DNA from: DASQZK01 sp963771005
GTDB taxonomy: Bacteria; Bacteroidota; Bacteroidia; Bacteroidales; GCA-2748055
Direction of reading: 5' to 3'
Length of the DNA stretch: 64,000 nucleotides
Assembly: GCA_963771005.1 (NCBI GenBank)
Contig: CAVYRO010000002.1
Location: 1,612,001-1,676,000, forward strand
In this document: one piece after another, positions 51,931 through 61,585 of the stretch
Layout: every line of letters starts with the position of its first letter
How positions within the stretch are numbered: the stretch's first letter is position 1
Position numbers and translations under genes: made by a program
Notes under the pieces: generated by a model
What the model was told of the DNA's origin: nothing
The model's input: the letters and a program-made list of their open reading frames with translations, nothing else
Database searches by the model: none

Positions 51931-51972
51931 GTTTTATGCAGGGACAGGTCGCGACCTGTCCCTGCATAAAAC
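51931..51972. repeat. 42-bp perfect palindrome without loop
   Basis: Arms of 21 bases (51931-51951 and 51952-51972) with centre GGTCGCGACC. The core GGGACAGGTCGCGACCTGTC plus CC lies between TTTTATGCA-type ends. It lies 11 bases after a stop codon and could act as a bidirectional terminator or be a mobile palindrome. Confidence 0.9.
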
Positions 51973-52050
51973 GTCTATCCGTTTCATCGATCCAGTCATT
52001 CTGGTAAAATGGTTTGAAATGATTGAAGAATGCCCCGTGGATACAACGTC

Positions 52051-52404
52051 TTAGGGCTTATTCCCGGCGGATCTGTATCGATTCCGGGGCACCGGCCGGA
52101 AAGGTTGATCCGGTGGCTGCTGGTACCCGGTACCTGGTGAGAGGCCAACGACACTCCCCCTGTACTCCCCTTCCCGCGGATCATATACGAGGTCGAGCCC
52201 CGTATTCCAGTCCGTTTCTGAATTCTTTTTATATCTTACACTACATGTACCGCTTTCCGCAATCTTCCAGTAAAGCCCGGCACATTCAAAAGTGGCGACA
52301 GCGTAGTGATCATTGTATAGAACATGAATTTGTATGCCCGAAGCACCCGTAAGCAACCACAAGCCGGCAAAGGCGGCTGCAATAATTATCTTTCCCTCTT
52401 TCAT
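52051..52404 (-). pseudogene. N-terminal remnant of a secreted fibronectin-like protein
   Basis: The frame encodes a signal peptide (KIIIAAAFAGLWLLTGASG) and the first domain: ATFECAGLYWKIAESGTCSV, RYKKNSETDWNTGLDLVYDP, then GEYRGSVVGLSPGTGY, a fibronectin III-like start of long carbohydrate-active proteins. After SPGTGY the sequence becomes Pro/Arg-rich and stops. The rest of the protein is missing. Other DNA in 51973-52565 holds no gene. Confidence 0.5.
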
Positions 52405-52565
52405 TTGTATAAGGTTGCCGGGAGACCCGGTTTTTAAAAAGAAATCTTATGTCTATCTTTACCAAGGTCTTTTCAGCAAGCCCGAAAGCGGCTGTTATAC
52501 TATAAATATTTTCCTTAAGTACTATAATAATACCGTTGTTCACCAACCTTTCAACATTCTATTAA

Positions 52566-53738
52566 ATGACCATAGACCAACCGAATTCTGAAAGAAAAAA
52601 GATTTTGTTTCTTTCTTCATGGTTCCCTAATAGAATTCATCCCTCCAACGGTGATTTTGTTGAAAGACATGCACTGTCGGCAGCCTTGTTCAATGACATT
52701 TCCATTCTTTACGTTCAGGCAGATCCCTCAAAAAAAATGCATGGCCTGGAGATCCTGGAAGAGCCTGGAAACCCCTACCGGGTCATCATCTATTTCAAAA
52801 AGGTCACTTTCCCTTTCCTTTCAAAGGTCATCAACGGCATTCGTTATCTTTCCGCCTACCGCAAAGGTTACCGCCTGGTTGTAGGGAGGAAGGGCAAACC
52901 CGGGATCGTGCATGCGAATATCATGTATCCCGTGATTTTCATTGCCTGGATCTTTCACCGGTTCTACGGAATACCCTTCGTGATCACCGAACACTGGACA
53001 CTCTATCTTACCGGCCATGTGCCGTTCAGGAGGATTACAGCCAGCCTGGCCTCAAGGGCCGGTATGATCATGCCCGTTTCTGAAGACCTTCGCCGTGCCC
53101 TGCATAAGCTAGGCTTCAAAGCGCCGTTCCATGTCGTTCCCAATGTTGCGGACACATCGCGGTTCAAGGTCAGAAAGCACACTAATTCAGTTTTCCGGTT
53201 CATCCATATATCCTCTATGAAGGAGGAGCAAAAGAATATCTCCGGGATTCTCAATGTCGCGGAAAGGTTGGCTGAAATACGAAAAGATTTCCGAATTGAC
53301 TTTATCGGGGCACACACTGCAGATCAATTGGAATTATCAAGAGAAAAGGGCCTTTTGGGCAGGATGGTGTTCTTTCACGGTAAAAAGCCGCATGAGGATA
53401 TCCCTTCATTCCTGCAAGATGCCGATGCCTTCCTTTTATTCAGTAATTATGAAAATCAACCCTGTGTGATCGCAGAATCCTTTGCCTGTGGTTTGCCGGT
53501 AATTGGCACAGATGTGGGTGGTGTCGGGGAACATGTCACAGCGTCCACCGGTTTTCTTGTGCAACCGGGTGATGAGAACGGTCTTTTGCATGGGATGATC
53601 CATATGATGGATGATTACGTTAATTTCAACCGTGCATATATTCGTCAGTACGCCGTTGTTCATTTCAGTCCGCAGAATGTGGGGGAAACCTTAGACGAGA
53701 TATATGATACGGTCCTGAACAAGGAAAAAGGAAAATGA
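52566..53738 (+). CDS. Glycosyltransferase family 4
   Basis: This 390-residue protein has a GT-B fold: N-terminal KKILFLSSWFPNRIHPSNGD FVERHA, HANIMYPVIFIAWIF and FVITEHWTLYL; C-terminal HISSMKEEQKNISGILNVAE, VFFHGKKPHEDIPSFLQDAD and the E-x7-E motif ENQPCVIAESFACGLPVIGT. GT4 enzymes transfer a sugar from a nucleotide donor to a lipid-linked glycan at the inner membrane. The stop overlaps the flippase start by 4 bases, so this is a two-gene unit of surface polysaccharide synthesis. Confidence 0.88.
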   Translation: MTIDQPNSERKKILFLSSWFPNRIHPSNGDFVERHALSAALFNDISILYVQADPSKKMHGLEILEEPGNPYRVIIYFKKVTFPFLSKVINGIRYLSAYRKGYRLVVGRKGKPGIVHANIMYPVIFIAWIFHRFYGIPFVITEHWTLYLTGHVPFRRITASLASRAGMIMPVSEDLRRALHKLGFKAPFHVVPNVADTSRFKVRKHTNSVFRFIHISSMKEEQKNISGILNVAERLAEIRKDFRIDFIGAHTADQLELSREKGLLGRMVFFHGKKPHEDIPSFLQDADAFLLFSNYENQPCVIAESFACGLPVIGTDVGGVGEHVTASTGFLVQPGDENGLLHGMIHMMDDYVNFNRAYIRQYAVVHFSPQNVGETLDEIYDTVLNKEKGK

Positions 53739-55036
53739 TCGGGAAAATATTAAATACGCTGGGAACAAGGATCTTAAGTGCAATTGCCAGCCTGGCGATC
53801 GCGATACTGATCTCTAATTATCTCGGTGCCAGCGGTAAAGGTGAGCAGGGACTGATCATCGCAACAATTTCCATCATCATCATCGTGACGGGGATCGTCG
53901 GGCCCTCCTCCCTTGTATATCACCTCCCCAGGTTTCCTGTTTCTGTTCTGGTGATCCCTTCCTACATCTGGCTGATCATCTGCTTATCGGGAATCTATTT
54001 CTTACTTCAAGCAGTTGAACTTGTGCCGGGTCAATATATTACAGATACCTGCCTGTTAACGGCCATCCTTTCAGTCACCAACATCAATCTCAGCATTATC
54101 CTTGCAAAGCAGAGGATTAAAGAGAATAATCTTGTCAGCATCATCCAGATATCGGCAATCCTCGTAATGTTGTTCATTTTTTTCATCGTATTGAAAGAAC
54201 GGACCATCCATTCTTACCTGCTTTCGCTCTATGTGGGATACGGAATCAGTATGTTCATCAGTTTCCTGTATGCATTCAGGACGTATGCTACCTTTACCCG
54301 GGAAAGTTCCGGCATCTGGAAGAAGGCCCTGAAGAGTATGGTCTTCCTCGGGTTTTTCAACCAGATAGCCATATTCACCCAGCTCCTGAGCTTCCGGTTC
54401 AGTTACTACATCCTGAATTACTATCTCGGCACCCGTGAAGTAGGGATCTATTCCAACGGGATCTCTATTGCCGAATCGATATGGATCATCAGCAGGAGCA
54501 TCGCCCTCGTCCAGAATACGATCATCGTGAATTCCACGGATGAGGCTTACTCGGTGCGGCTTACGAAAAACCTGCTATGGATAAACCTTTTCATTTCCGC
54601 CATGGCCGTCATCGTTCTTGTCCTTCTGCCATCGTCAGTCTACACGGCCATCTTCGGTCCCGAATTCGGTGGTATCCGGTATATTATTATGGCCTTGGCC
54701 CCGGGAACGCTGTTCTTCGGGATCGCGCTCATCATCGGGCACTATTTCTCAGCTACCGGCCGCCATTACATCAATGCCATCGGCAGTTCGGCAGGGCTCG
54801 TTGTCACAATTGCACTCAGTTTTGTGATCATCCCGGTCTGGGGATATACCGGGGCAGGGATCCTGGCCAGCCTCTCTTACGGGGTAACCGCTTCCATCGT
54901 ACTATTTTATTTCCTGAGGAAGGCTGATATGAGCATCAGGCAGCTACTTCCGGCGATGCATGAGATAGCGGGGTTTGCGGGACAGTTGAGGGACCGGGGA
55001 ACAAGGAGAAAGGAGAAAGGCGAAAGGCGAAAGTAA
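53735..55036 (+). CDS. Polysaccharide flippase (Wzx/MATE-like)
   Basis: This 433-residue protein has about 12-14 membrane segments. The start NTLGTRILSAIASLAIAILI SNYLGASGKGEQ is the Polysacc_synt pattern and a second half has GTREVGIYSNGISIAESIWI. It should move lipid-linked oligosaccharides across the inner membrane. It is coupled to the GT4 gene. The last 15 or so residues (RDRGTRRKEKGERRK) are encoded by the start of a repeat array, so the native C-terminus has been extended or replaced. Confidence 0.85.
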   Translation: MIGKILNTLGTRILSAIASLAIAILISNYLGASGKGEQGLIIATISIIIIVTGIVGPSSLVYHLPRFPVSVLVIPSYIWLIICLSGIYFLLQAVELVPGQYITDTCLLTAILSVTNINLSIILAKQRIKENNLVSIIQISAILVMLFIFFIVLKERTIHSYLLSLYVGYGISMFISFLYAFRTYATFTRESSGIWKKALKSMVFLGFFNQIAIFTQLLSFRFSYYILNYYLGTREVGIYSNGISIAESIWIISRSIALVQNTIIVNSTDEAYSVRLTKNLLWINLFISAMAVIVLVLLPSSVYTAIFGPEFGGIRYIIMALAPGTLFFGIALIIGHYFSATGRHYINAIGSSAGLVVTIALSFVIIPVWGYTGAGILASLSYGVTASIVLFYFLRKADMSIRQLLPAMHEIAGFAGQLRDRGTRRKEKGERRK

Positions 55037-55170
55037 AGAGGAAGATTCGGATATCGTATATGCAAGTTCTGGAGAAAATAGTAAAAAGGAGAAAGGAGAA
55101 AGGCGAAAGGCGAAAGTAAAGAGGAAGATTCGGATATCGTATATGCAAGTTCTGGGAAAATAGTAAAAAG
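55003..55170. repeat. Tandem duplication of about 82 bp with internal GGAGAAAGGCGAAA motifs
   Basis: Two copies of a unit containing AGGAGAAAGGAGAAAGGCGA, then AAGTAAAGAGGAAGATTCGG and ATATCGTATATGCAAGTTCT, lie at about 55003-55085 and 55086-55170. The first copy overlaps the end of the flippase gene. Confidence 0.8.
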
Positions 55171-55186
55171 GAGAAAGGCGACAAAG

Positions 55187-55410
55187 GAAGAATTTGGTGA
55201 TTTGTTGAGTTGTTGAATGGAGTTGAAATCTGTGATAATCTGTGAAATCTGTGGTTAAACTCCCTGAAACCATTTCAAACCATTTCAAATCCTTCTGTGA
55301 TAATCTGTGAAATCTGTGGTTAAACTCCCTGAAACCATTTCAAACCATTTCAAACCATTTCAAACCACATCAAACCATTTCAAACCACATCAAACAACAT
55401 CAAACAATTT
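55187..55410. repeat. Composite intergenic repeat modules with 10-bp array
   Basis: GAAGAATTTGGTGATTTGTT (55187), two copies of TCTGTGATAATCTGTGAAAT with TGTGGTTAAACTCCCTG (55227 and 55296), and CAAACCATTT 10-mers (55265-55290 and 55333-55410). These are the same modules as at 13241, 15395 and 38440. Confidence 0.88.
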
Positions 55411-55465
55411 TTCATTTCAAATTATATTAATGCTTTCTTTGAGTCTGTAAAAAATCCGGAAAAAA

Positions 55466-55720
55466 TTGGATCATACCCTGATAAAAGTAATTGCGGATAC
55501 ATTCATCATCTTCACCCTGAACCTGCCTTTCGGCTTTCTCAGGGGAAGACAGAAGAAATTTTCCTTCAAGTGGTTTTTGTACATACATCTACCGGTTCCG
55601 CTGGTCATCCTGGTAAGGATATTCAGTCATATCGGTTTTGCCTTATACACCTACCCGCTCTTTGTGGCCGCATTTTTCCTCGGGCAGTTCCTTGGGAAGA
55701 AAATCAATGTGAGCCGGTAA
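55466..55720 (+). CDS. Small conserved membrane protein
   Basis: This 84-residue protein has two or three membrane segments, TLNLPFGFLRGRQKKFSFKW, then WFLYIHLPVPLVILVRIF and LYTYPLFVAAFFLGQFLGKK, a layout seen in small conserved Bacteroidota membrane proteins. No ATG fits; a TTG at 55466 is the best visible start, and the true start could be slightly upstream. Function unknown. Confidence 0.5.
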   Translation: MDHTLIKVIADTFIIFTLNLPFGFLRGRQKKFSFKWFLYIHLPVPLVILVRIFSHIGFALYTYPLFVAAFFLGQFLGKKINVSR

Positions 55721-56109
55721 ATACTGATTTTCCGGCTTATCCTGCCGAAATCCGCAATTCCCGATCCGAATTCCTTTCTTCCTGTTAAGCTCTCTCATCC
55801 GCCCGCTCGGAAAAATTTGTTTTCTTCATGGATTCTCCCTCTGACTAAATTTTATGCAAAATTTTGTAGTAGAAACCCGTTTTAGCAAACCACTCAAGGG
55901 CATATTAACTCATTGATAATCTGATATGTTGATAACTTTTCATCAAAAAGTTAAAAACGGCACGCTGAGATATGAAGGGTGAACCCCATTAAGGGCGGCG
56001 GGTTCGGCTGGCGGGGGAGGGTACCCTCACGAATCAAAGACGCCATTACAAGGATGAAGCCCGGGGTATGCGATTTTTTGACGGTAAATGGACACCGAAT
56101 GGAGTTGAC
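55721..56109. other. Intergenic stretch without a supported gene
   Basis: About 390 bases. A GGGCGGCGGGTTCGGCTGGC-type GC-rich patch (55993-56020) stands out in otherwise AT-rich DNA. I see no gene. Confidence 0.35.
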
Positions 56110-57370
56110 CTCTCTCCTCCTCCGCAGATGGCTAAGCGCGATAGAACACCGAACCGGTTAACATCTCTCCTGCCTCCGTAGGTGGCAAATATCGATAGAA
56201 CATCGAATGCAGTAAACATCCCTCCTGCCTCCGTAGGTGGCAAATACCGATAGAACATCAAACCAGTAAACATCTCTCCTGCCTCCATAGGAGACAAATA
56301 CCGATAGAACATCGAACCAGTAAACATCCCTCCTGCCTCCGTAGGTGGCAAATACCGATAGAACATCGAACCAGTAAACATCCCTCCTGCCTCCGTAGGT
56401 GGCAAATACCGATAGAACATCAAACCAGTAAACATCTCTCCTGCCTCCGTAGGTGGCAAATAGCGATAGAACACCGAACCAGTAAACATCCCTCCTGCCT
56501 CCGTAGGTGGCAAATACCGATAGAACATCGAACCAGTAAACATCCCTCCTGCCTCCGTAGGTGGCAAATACCGATAGAACATCGAACCAGTAAACATCTC
56601 TCCTGCCTCCGTAGGTGGCAAATACCGATAGAACACCGAACCAGTAAACATCCCTCCTGCCTCCGTAGGTGGCAAATACCGATAGAACATCAAACCAGTA
56701 AACATCTCTCCTGCCTCCGTAGGTGGCAAATAGCGATAGAACATCGAACCAGTAAACATCTCTCCTGCCTCCGTAGGTGGCAAATAGCGATAGAACACCG
56801 AACCAGTAAACATCCCTCCTGCCTCCGTAGGTGGCAAATACCGATAGAACACCGAACCAGTAAACATCTCTCCTGCCTCCGTAGGTGGCAAATACCGATA
56901 GAACACCGAACCAGTAAACGTCTCTCCTGCCTCCGTAGGTGGCAAATACCGATAGAACATCAAACCAGTAAACATCTCTCCTGCCTCCGTAGGTGGCAAA
57001 TACCGATAGAACACCGAACCAGTAAACATCCCTCCTGCCTCCGTAGGTGGCAAATACCGATAGAACACCGAACCAGTAAACATCCCTCCTGCCTCCGTAG
57101 GTGGCAAATACCGATAGAACATCGAACCAGTAAACATCTCTCCTGCCTCCGTAGGTGGCAAATACCGATAGAACATCGAACCAGTAAACATCCCTCCTGC
57201 CTCCCTAGGTGGCAAATACCGATAGAACAACGAACCAGTAAACATCCCTCCTGCCTCCCTAGGTGGCAAATACCGATAGAACAACGAACCAGTAAACATC
57301 TCTCCTGCCTCCGTAGGTGGCAAATAGCGATAGAACACCGAACCGGTAAACATCTCTCCTGGGCGAGAAG
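56110..57370. repeat. Minisatellite of about 23 units of 54 bp
   Basis: Units read GCCTCCGTAGGTGGCAAATA, CCGATAGAACATCGAACCAG, TAAACATCCCTCCT. Variation is limited to a few positions (ACC/AGC, ACACCG/ACATCG/ACATCA/ACAACG, CATCCC/CATCTC, CGTAG/CCTAG). The unit is a multiple of three, so the minus strand stays open through 444 codons as an 18-residue repeat (MFTGSVFYRYLPPTEAGG-like). I do not call a gene: there is no signal, domain or ribosome binding site, and variation follows no codon pattern I can see. Confidence 0.93.
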
Positions 57371-57552
57371 GCATCCCCAACCCGGATCCTGTCCGTAAAT
57401 TAATGCAATAAGCCCTGGAAAATACGGATCAGCAAATGATCACAAACTACCCGGTACCAACCGAAACTATCTTTACTAATCCATAAACAACCTTCAAACC
57501 ATTCTGAAACCCGGCTGTTCATCCTATTGTTCCGGAAATCAATTCGGGTACC

Positions 57553-58539
57553 ATGACATTCTCAAAAAGATACCGGGTGTCCGCACTCCTTTTGTCAGCT
57601 GGGATCATCGCATTCAGCGGGGTGTTGACATTGATACGCTCCTACCGGAAGACAGGCAGTTTAAGCCGGCCGGAATTGCTGCCGGATTTCGCCGGCACCT
57701 TCTTTTTTACAGCAATGACTGCCTTGCTTGTTCTTGCCGTGGTAAAATATTTTAAGGGTATGTCAACGGGAAAGTTGAAATCCCGGCTGCCCTTTATCTT
57801 TATCTGTTTTACGCTTCTGATGTATCTTATGATCAATCTTTCTGTTGCGCTGGAATCCATCGTGAGGTACCGGGTCAATGGCCTTGATACCTACGGATAT
57901 ATCTATCATCTTTTCAATCATGAACTTCCCTGGGGTGACCGGATGAAGAACTTTCTTGTTTTTATTTGCTGTGCTGGGCTTTTCCTGTTCCTGTGGTTTA
58001 GGAAAGAATACCATAAAAGCACGATCCGGGAGCGGAACTTACGGGCAGAAAATGAAATCCTGAAGACGATCGTCAGGCATTCCGGTAGCTCCTTCCCGGG
58101 GAAATTAGCTGGCGGTTATCCCAGCGATAACGGTGAATCTTTATTTACGCCACTGGAGGAGGAATTGGATTTCACACGGGAATACCTTCATTTCAGGGAA
58201 AAGAAGACCGGAATAAAGGTCCGGCTGAACGAGACCGGGCTACATCCGGGGGATTACCGGACTGTTCCTTTCTTTCTTAACTGCCTGTTGGAGAATGCAC
58301 TTCAATCTATTGAACCGGGTTACGACGAGCCTGTCTCCATCGATATTCTCACAGAAGCGCATACCCTCATTGTCCGGTTCCCTTTCCACACAGATGTTCA
58401 ACAGCTGTTCCCCGGGAACGGAAGATATGCAAACGGGGGAAAGAAATTTCGCCTCCTGCGGAAGGATGATGTTATGGTACTCCAAAAGGATGAGGTTATG
58501 GAAGTACGGCTAAACCTTTCCGGGATGGGTACGATCTGA
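57553..58539 (+). CDS. LytS-like sensor kinase relative without the phospho-acceptor motif
   Basis: This 328-residue protein has four membrane segments (about 10-30, 45-65, 78-100, 132-150), a short linker and a region that parallels the LytS/His_kinase family: FTPLEEELDFTREYLHFREK (their TPLxEELEFxxxYLxIxxxR) and VPFFLNCLLENALQS (their PPLLLQPLVENAIKH N-box). The upstream FFNSLN-type H-box, with the His that is phosphorylated, is absent and the C-terminal ATPase motifs are weak. It is probably a degenerate receptor or pseudokinase. No response regulator is adjacent. Confidence 0.65.
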   Translation: MTFSKRYRVSALLLSAGIIAFSGVLTLIRSYRKTGSLSRPELLPDFAGTFFFTAMTALLVLAVVKYFKGMSTGKLKSRLPFIFICFTLLMYLMINLSVALESIVRYRVNGLDTYGYIYHLFNHELPWGDRMKNFLVFICCAGLFLFLWFRKEYHKSTIRERNLRAENEILKTIVRHSGSSFPGKLAGGYPSDNGESLFTPLEEELDFTREYLHFREKKTGIKVRLNETGLHPGDYRTVPFFLNCLLENALQSIEPGYDEPVSIDILTEAHTLIVRFPFHTDVQQLFPGNGRYANGGKKFRLLRKDDVMVLQKDEVMEVRLNLSGMGTI

Positions 58540-58632
58540 TCCCGGGTAAACCCTCGAATTAGGATCCAGTCGAAAAATATATTAATCTTTGTCTCCCAAC
58601 ACCTTTTCACGACAGAAAATTCACTTTACTCC

Positions 58633-60921
58633 TCACCTGTCTCTCCTCCTCCGGAACAGGCCCCATTTATGAAGTTTCTTCAGGATTTTCTGCTGAAGCG
58701 GTACTTCTTCCCGGTAATCATCACAGTCGAGCATATCCTTTATATCATCACTGATATCGAAGTGCTCATCCTCAAGCCCGGAAAAGGCAGTATCGGCGTA
58801 AACTTTCTTCATAAAACCGGCAAAAACGGGAAGCGCGGTGGCTGATCCCTCACCATGACTGAACGTACGGAAGCGGATACCTGGAAGTTCACCACCGACC
58901 CAGGCGCCGGCAACCAGATCGGGCGTATAACCTATGAACCATCCGTCGGAATGATTCTGCGAAGTACCCGTTTTGCCCGCCATATCGGCAGTAAGCCCGT
59001 ACCTGTATCGAATGCCGGCTGCCGTACCGTTATTCACCACATTCTGCAGCATGGCCGTAAGTATCTTAGTGTCCTCCTCACTGAACATACGCCGGCCTTC
59101 CCCTTCTTCCACGTCCTCATAAAGGACCTTCCCCTCATTGTCTTTTATACCTGTGAGATAAACAGGCTCGTGAAATGTTCCGCCGGCAGCGAAAGTTCGG
59201 TAAACCTGCAACATTTCATACAGGGAGACATTGGCCGTCCCCAACGCGATGGAGGGCACATTGGGAAGATCCGACTTTATCCCGGCGTCATGCGCGATCT
59301 CCACTACCTTGTCTGTTCCGGTTTCCATGATTATGGCAGCGGTAACTGTATTCACCGAATGAGTGAGAGCTCCCTTCACGGAATAGCTGCCACCGTACTT
59401 GTTATCTGCATTCTTAGGATTCCAGTCTTCGTAATCGGCATAGGCCACACTGTCGTTTTTATAAAAATCACACGGTTTTATACCTTGCTGCAGTGCAGCC
59501 ATATAGACCAGGGGCTTGAAGGCTGAACCCGGTTGTCTTTTTGCAAGTACATGGTCATATTTGAAATACTTGAAATCGATACCGCCCACCCATGCTTTGA
59601 CGGTTGCTGAATGCACATCCATGGCAAGGAAACCCGTCTGGAGGAAATGCATGAAATACCGCAGGGAATCCATCCGGCTGAACTTTTCTTCTTTTTCACC
59701 CTCCCAGGAAAAAACGGTCATGGGCACTTTCACAGTGTCATTCCCCGCAGCCTTCCCGCCTTTGGCAATCAGGTAGCTGTCCCCGCCCTGATTGAGACCT
59801 CTCCAGAGGTTCCTGTTTTTCCATTCCAGGTCAAAGATCTCCTGAAGACGCTTCATCTGTTCCTGAACGGCATCCTCGGCATGTCTCTGCAGCCGGGAAT
59901 CGATGGTGGTATAGATCTTCAAACCATCGGTATACAGGTTATAAGGTTCCCCTTTTTTCTTCTCATGATCACTGCACCACTTCTCAAGATCCTGTCGAAG
60001 GAACTCTCTGAAATACGGTGCGATGCCTGCATAGTAGGGAAGGGATGAATAGTCGATACTGACAGGCAGTGACTGCAGGGAATCGGTCTTCTCAGGCTTA
60101 AGGTAGCCATAATGCTGAAGCTGGCTCAATACAACATTCCGTCGTTTTTTAGCCCTCTCCGGATATTTCCTCGGATTATAATAGCTTGTGGCTTTCAACA
60201 TACCAACCAGCAGGGCGGCTTCCTCCGTCTTCAGTTCACGTGGATTCTTGTCAAAATACAATTTGGCAGCAGTTTTTATGCCGTATGTGTCTTCACCGAA
60301 AGGCACAGTATTCAGGTAGAGGATCATGATCTCATCTTTGCTGTACAGGTGCTCAATCCTCATGGCAGTCATCATTTCTTTTAATTTGTCGACGGGCAGG
60401 GTGAGGAACCCGTGATTTTCCCGGGGGAAGAGATTTTTGGCAAGCTGCTGGGTGATCGTACTTCCTCCGCCGGAGCTTTCTCGGTTCAGCAGGATGGTCT
60501 TAAAGATCACCCTGAAAAGGCTGCGGACATCAATGCCGCCATGCTGGTAAAAGCGGGCATCTTCGGTTGACACGAGCGCTTCCCTGATTTCAGGTATGAG
60601 TTCACCCTCACGAAGGTCGAGGCGGTTCTGGATATAATACCGGCCCATAAGAACACTGTCAGCCGAATAAACTTCGGAGGCGAGAGGATGCCGTATCGAC
60701 GAGAGCTCCTCCACACCCGGCAATTTTCCATAAGCCCCGGCATAAACAGCTATGATCAGTATAATTATGCCTGCCAGGACGGCAGACATGGCAAACAGAA
60801 TGGATTTAAGTAATTTTTTCTTCCAGGAAATATTGTCATGCGGAATGACCTTATGATAAATCTTGCGAATCGTCTTCTTCATCTTACCGGAAAATTCCCC
60901 GGAATGCCGATCTTTTCCCAT
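58633..60921 (-). CDS. Class A penicillin-binding protein (PBP1A-type)
   Basis: This 762-residue protein has a cytosolic N-terminus and one membrane segment (about 42-65). The GT51 transglycosylase domain has EDARFYQHGGIDVRSLFRV, GGGSTITQQLAKNLFPRE and KLKEMMTAMRIEHLYSKDEI; the transpeptidase domain has RQPGSAFKP (active Ser), the SVN motif in THSVNTVTAA and KTGTS near the end. It polymerises and crosslinks peptidoglycan at the inner membrane. The final RRRRDR tail is basic. Convergent with the kinase-like gene. Confidence 0.93.
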   Translation of the reverse strand: MGKDRHSGEFSGKMKKTIRKIYHKVIPHDNISWKKKLLKSILFAMSAVLAGIIILIIAVYAGAYGKLPGVEELSSIRHPLASEVYSADSVLMGRYYIQNRLDLREGELIPEIREALVSTEDARFYQHGGIDVRSLFRVIFKTILLNRESSGGGSTITQQLAKNLFPRENHGFLTLPVDKLKEMMTAMRIEHLYSKDEIMILYLNTVPFGEDTYGIKTAAKLYFDKNPRELKTEEAALLVGMLKATSYYNPRKYPERAKKRRNVVLSQLQHYGYLKPEKTDSLQSLPVSIDYSSLPYYAGIAPYFREFLRQDLEKWCSDHEKKKGEPYNLYTDGLKIYTTIDSRLQRHAEDAVQEQMKRLQEIFDLEWKNRNLWRGLNQGGDSYLIAKGGKAAGNDTVKVPMTVFSWEGEKEEKFSRMDSLRYFMHFLQTGFLAMDVHSATVKAWVGGIDFKYFKYDHVLAKRQPGSAFKPLVYMAALQQGIKPCDFYKNDSVAYADYEDWNPKNADNKYGGSYSVKGALTHSVNTVTAAIIMETGTDKVVEIAHDAGIKSDLPNVPSIALGTANVSLYEMLQVYRTFAAGGTFHEPVYLTGIKDNEGKVLYEDVEEGEGRRMFSEEDTKILTAMLQNVVNNGTAAGIRYRYGLTADMAGKTGTSQNHSDGWFIGYTPDLVAGAWVGGELPGIRFRTFSHGEGSATALPVFAGFMKKVYADTAFSGLEDEHFDISDDIKDMLDCDDYREEVPLQQKILKKLHKWGLFRRRRDR

Positions 60922-61137
60922 ATTATCCCTTTACTCAAATATAATAATAACCATCTCTGCAATGACATTGTTTCCGGTATGCCTAAAGTGAACGGCAATC
61001 CATGAGTTTTATATCGCCCCGCATTCTGGTCGGGAACCAGCGTACATCCGTATTTCGAATAATACGGACACCCGGTTGTTTTTAATTCCCGGTTTATTTA
61101 CGTATCTTGCGATAATAGCTCTGTTAACATGCTAACA

Positions 61138-61518
61138 ATGGACAAAACCAAGTTTGAACTGGAATACACACTGAATACATCTCCCAAAGTTCTTTTTAAC
61201 CGCTTAAGTACTCCCGACGGATTGGCTGAGTGGTTTGCCGATGATGTAAATATGAATGATAACGTTTATACTTTCATCTGGGAAGGCTCTGAACAACAGG
61301 CTGAAATTATCCAGCTCAAAGACCAGAAATTTATCCGCTTTCATTGGCTGGACGAAGATGAGGACAGTTCATTTTTTGAATTCAGGATCAAACAGGATGA
61401 CCTTACCGGGGATGTGGCCCTTCTAATCACCGATTTTGCCGAAGAGGATGAAAAAGACGATGCAGTTGACCTCTGGGACTCCCAGATCTCGGAGCTCAAA
61501 CATGCCATCGGCTTGTAA
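61138..61518 (+). CDS. START-like domain protein
   Basis: I chose the ATG at 61138 (MDKTKFELEYTLNTSPKVLF); an ATG three codons upstream is also in frame. The protein of 126 residues has the helix-grip START_2/AHSA1-like pattern: NRLSTPDGLAEWFADDVNMN, FIRFHWLDEDEDSSFFEFRI and ADVALLITDFAEEDE. It is commonly next to the YjgP/YjgQ permease gene in Bacteroidota, as here. Function is unknown; lipid binding would fit the neighbour but is inferred. Confidence 0.8.
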   Translation: MDKTKFELEYTLNTSPKVLFNRLSTPDGLAEWFADDVNMNDNVYTFIWEGSEQQAEIIQLKDQKFIRFHWLDEDEDSSFFEFRIKQDDLTGDVALLITDFAEEDEKDDAVDLWDSQISELKHAIGL

Positions 61519-61537
61519 AGGATTCATCAAAATAATT

Positions 61538-61545
61538 TACCTTTG
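61538..61545 (+). promoter_or_regulatory. -7 promoter element of the LptF/G-type gene
   Basis: TACCTTTG, an exact TAnnTTTG match, lies 40 bases before the start at 61586. Confidence 0.45.
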
Positions 61546-61585
61546 TTTGCGTTAGACATACGCGGGGAAATTTTTATTCGCAAAC

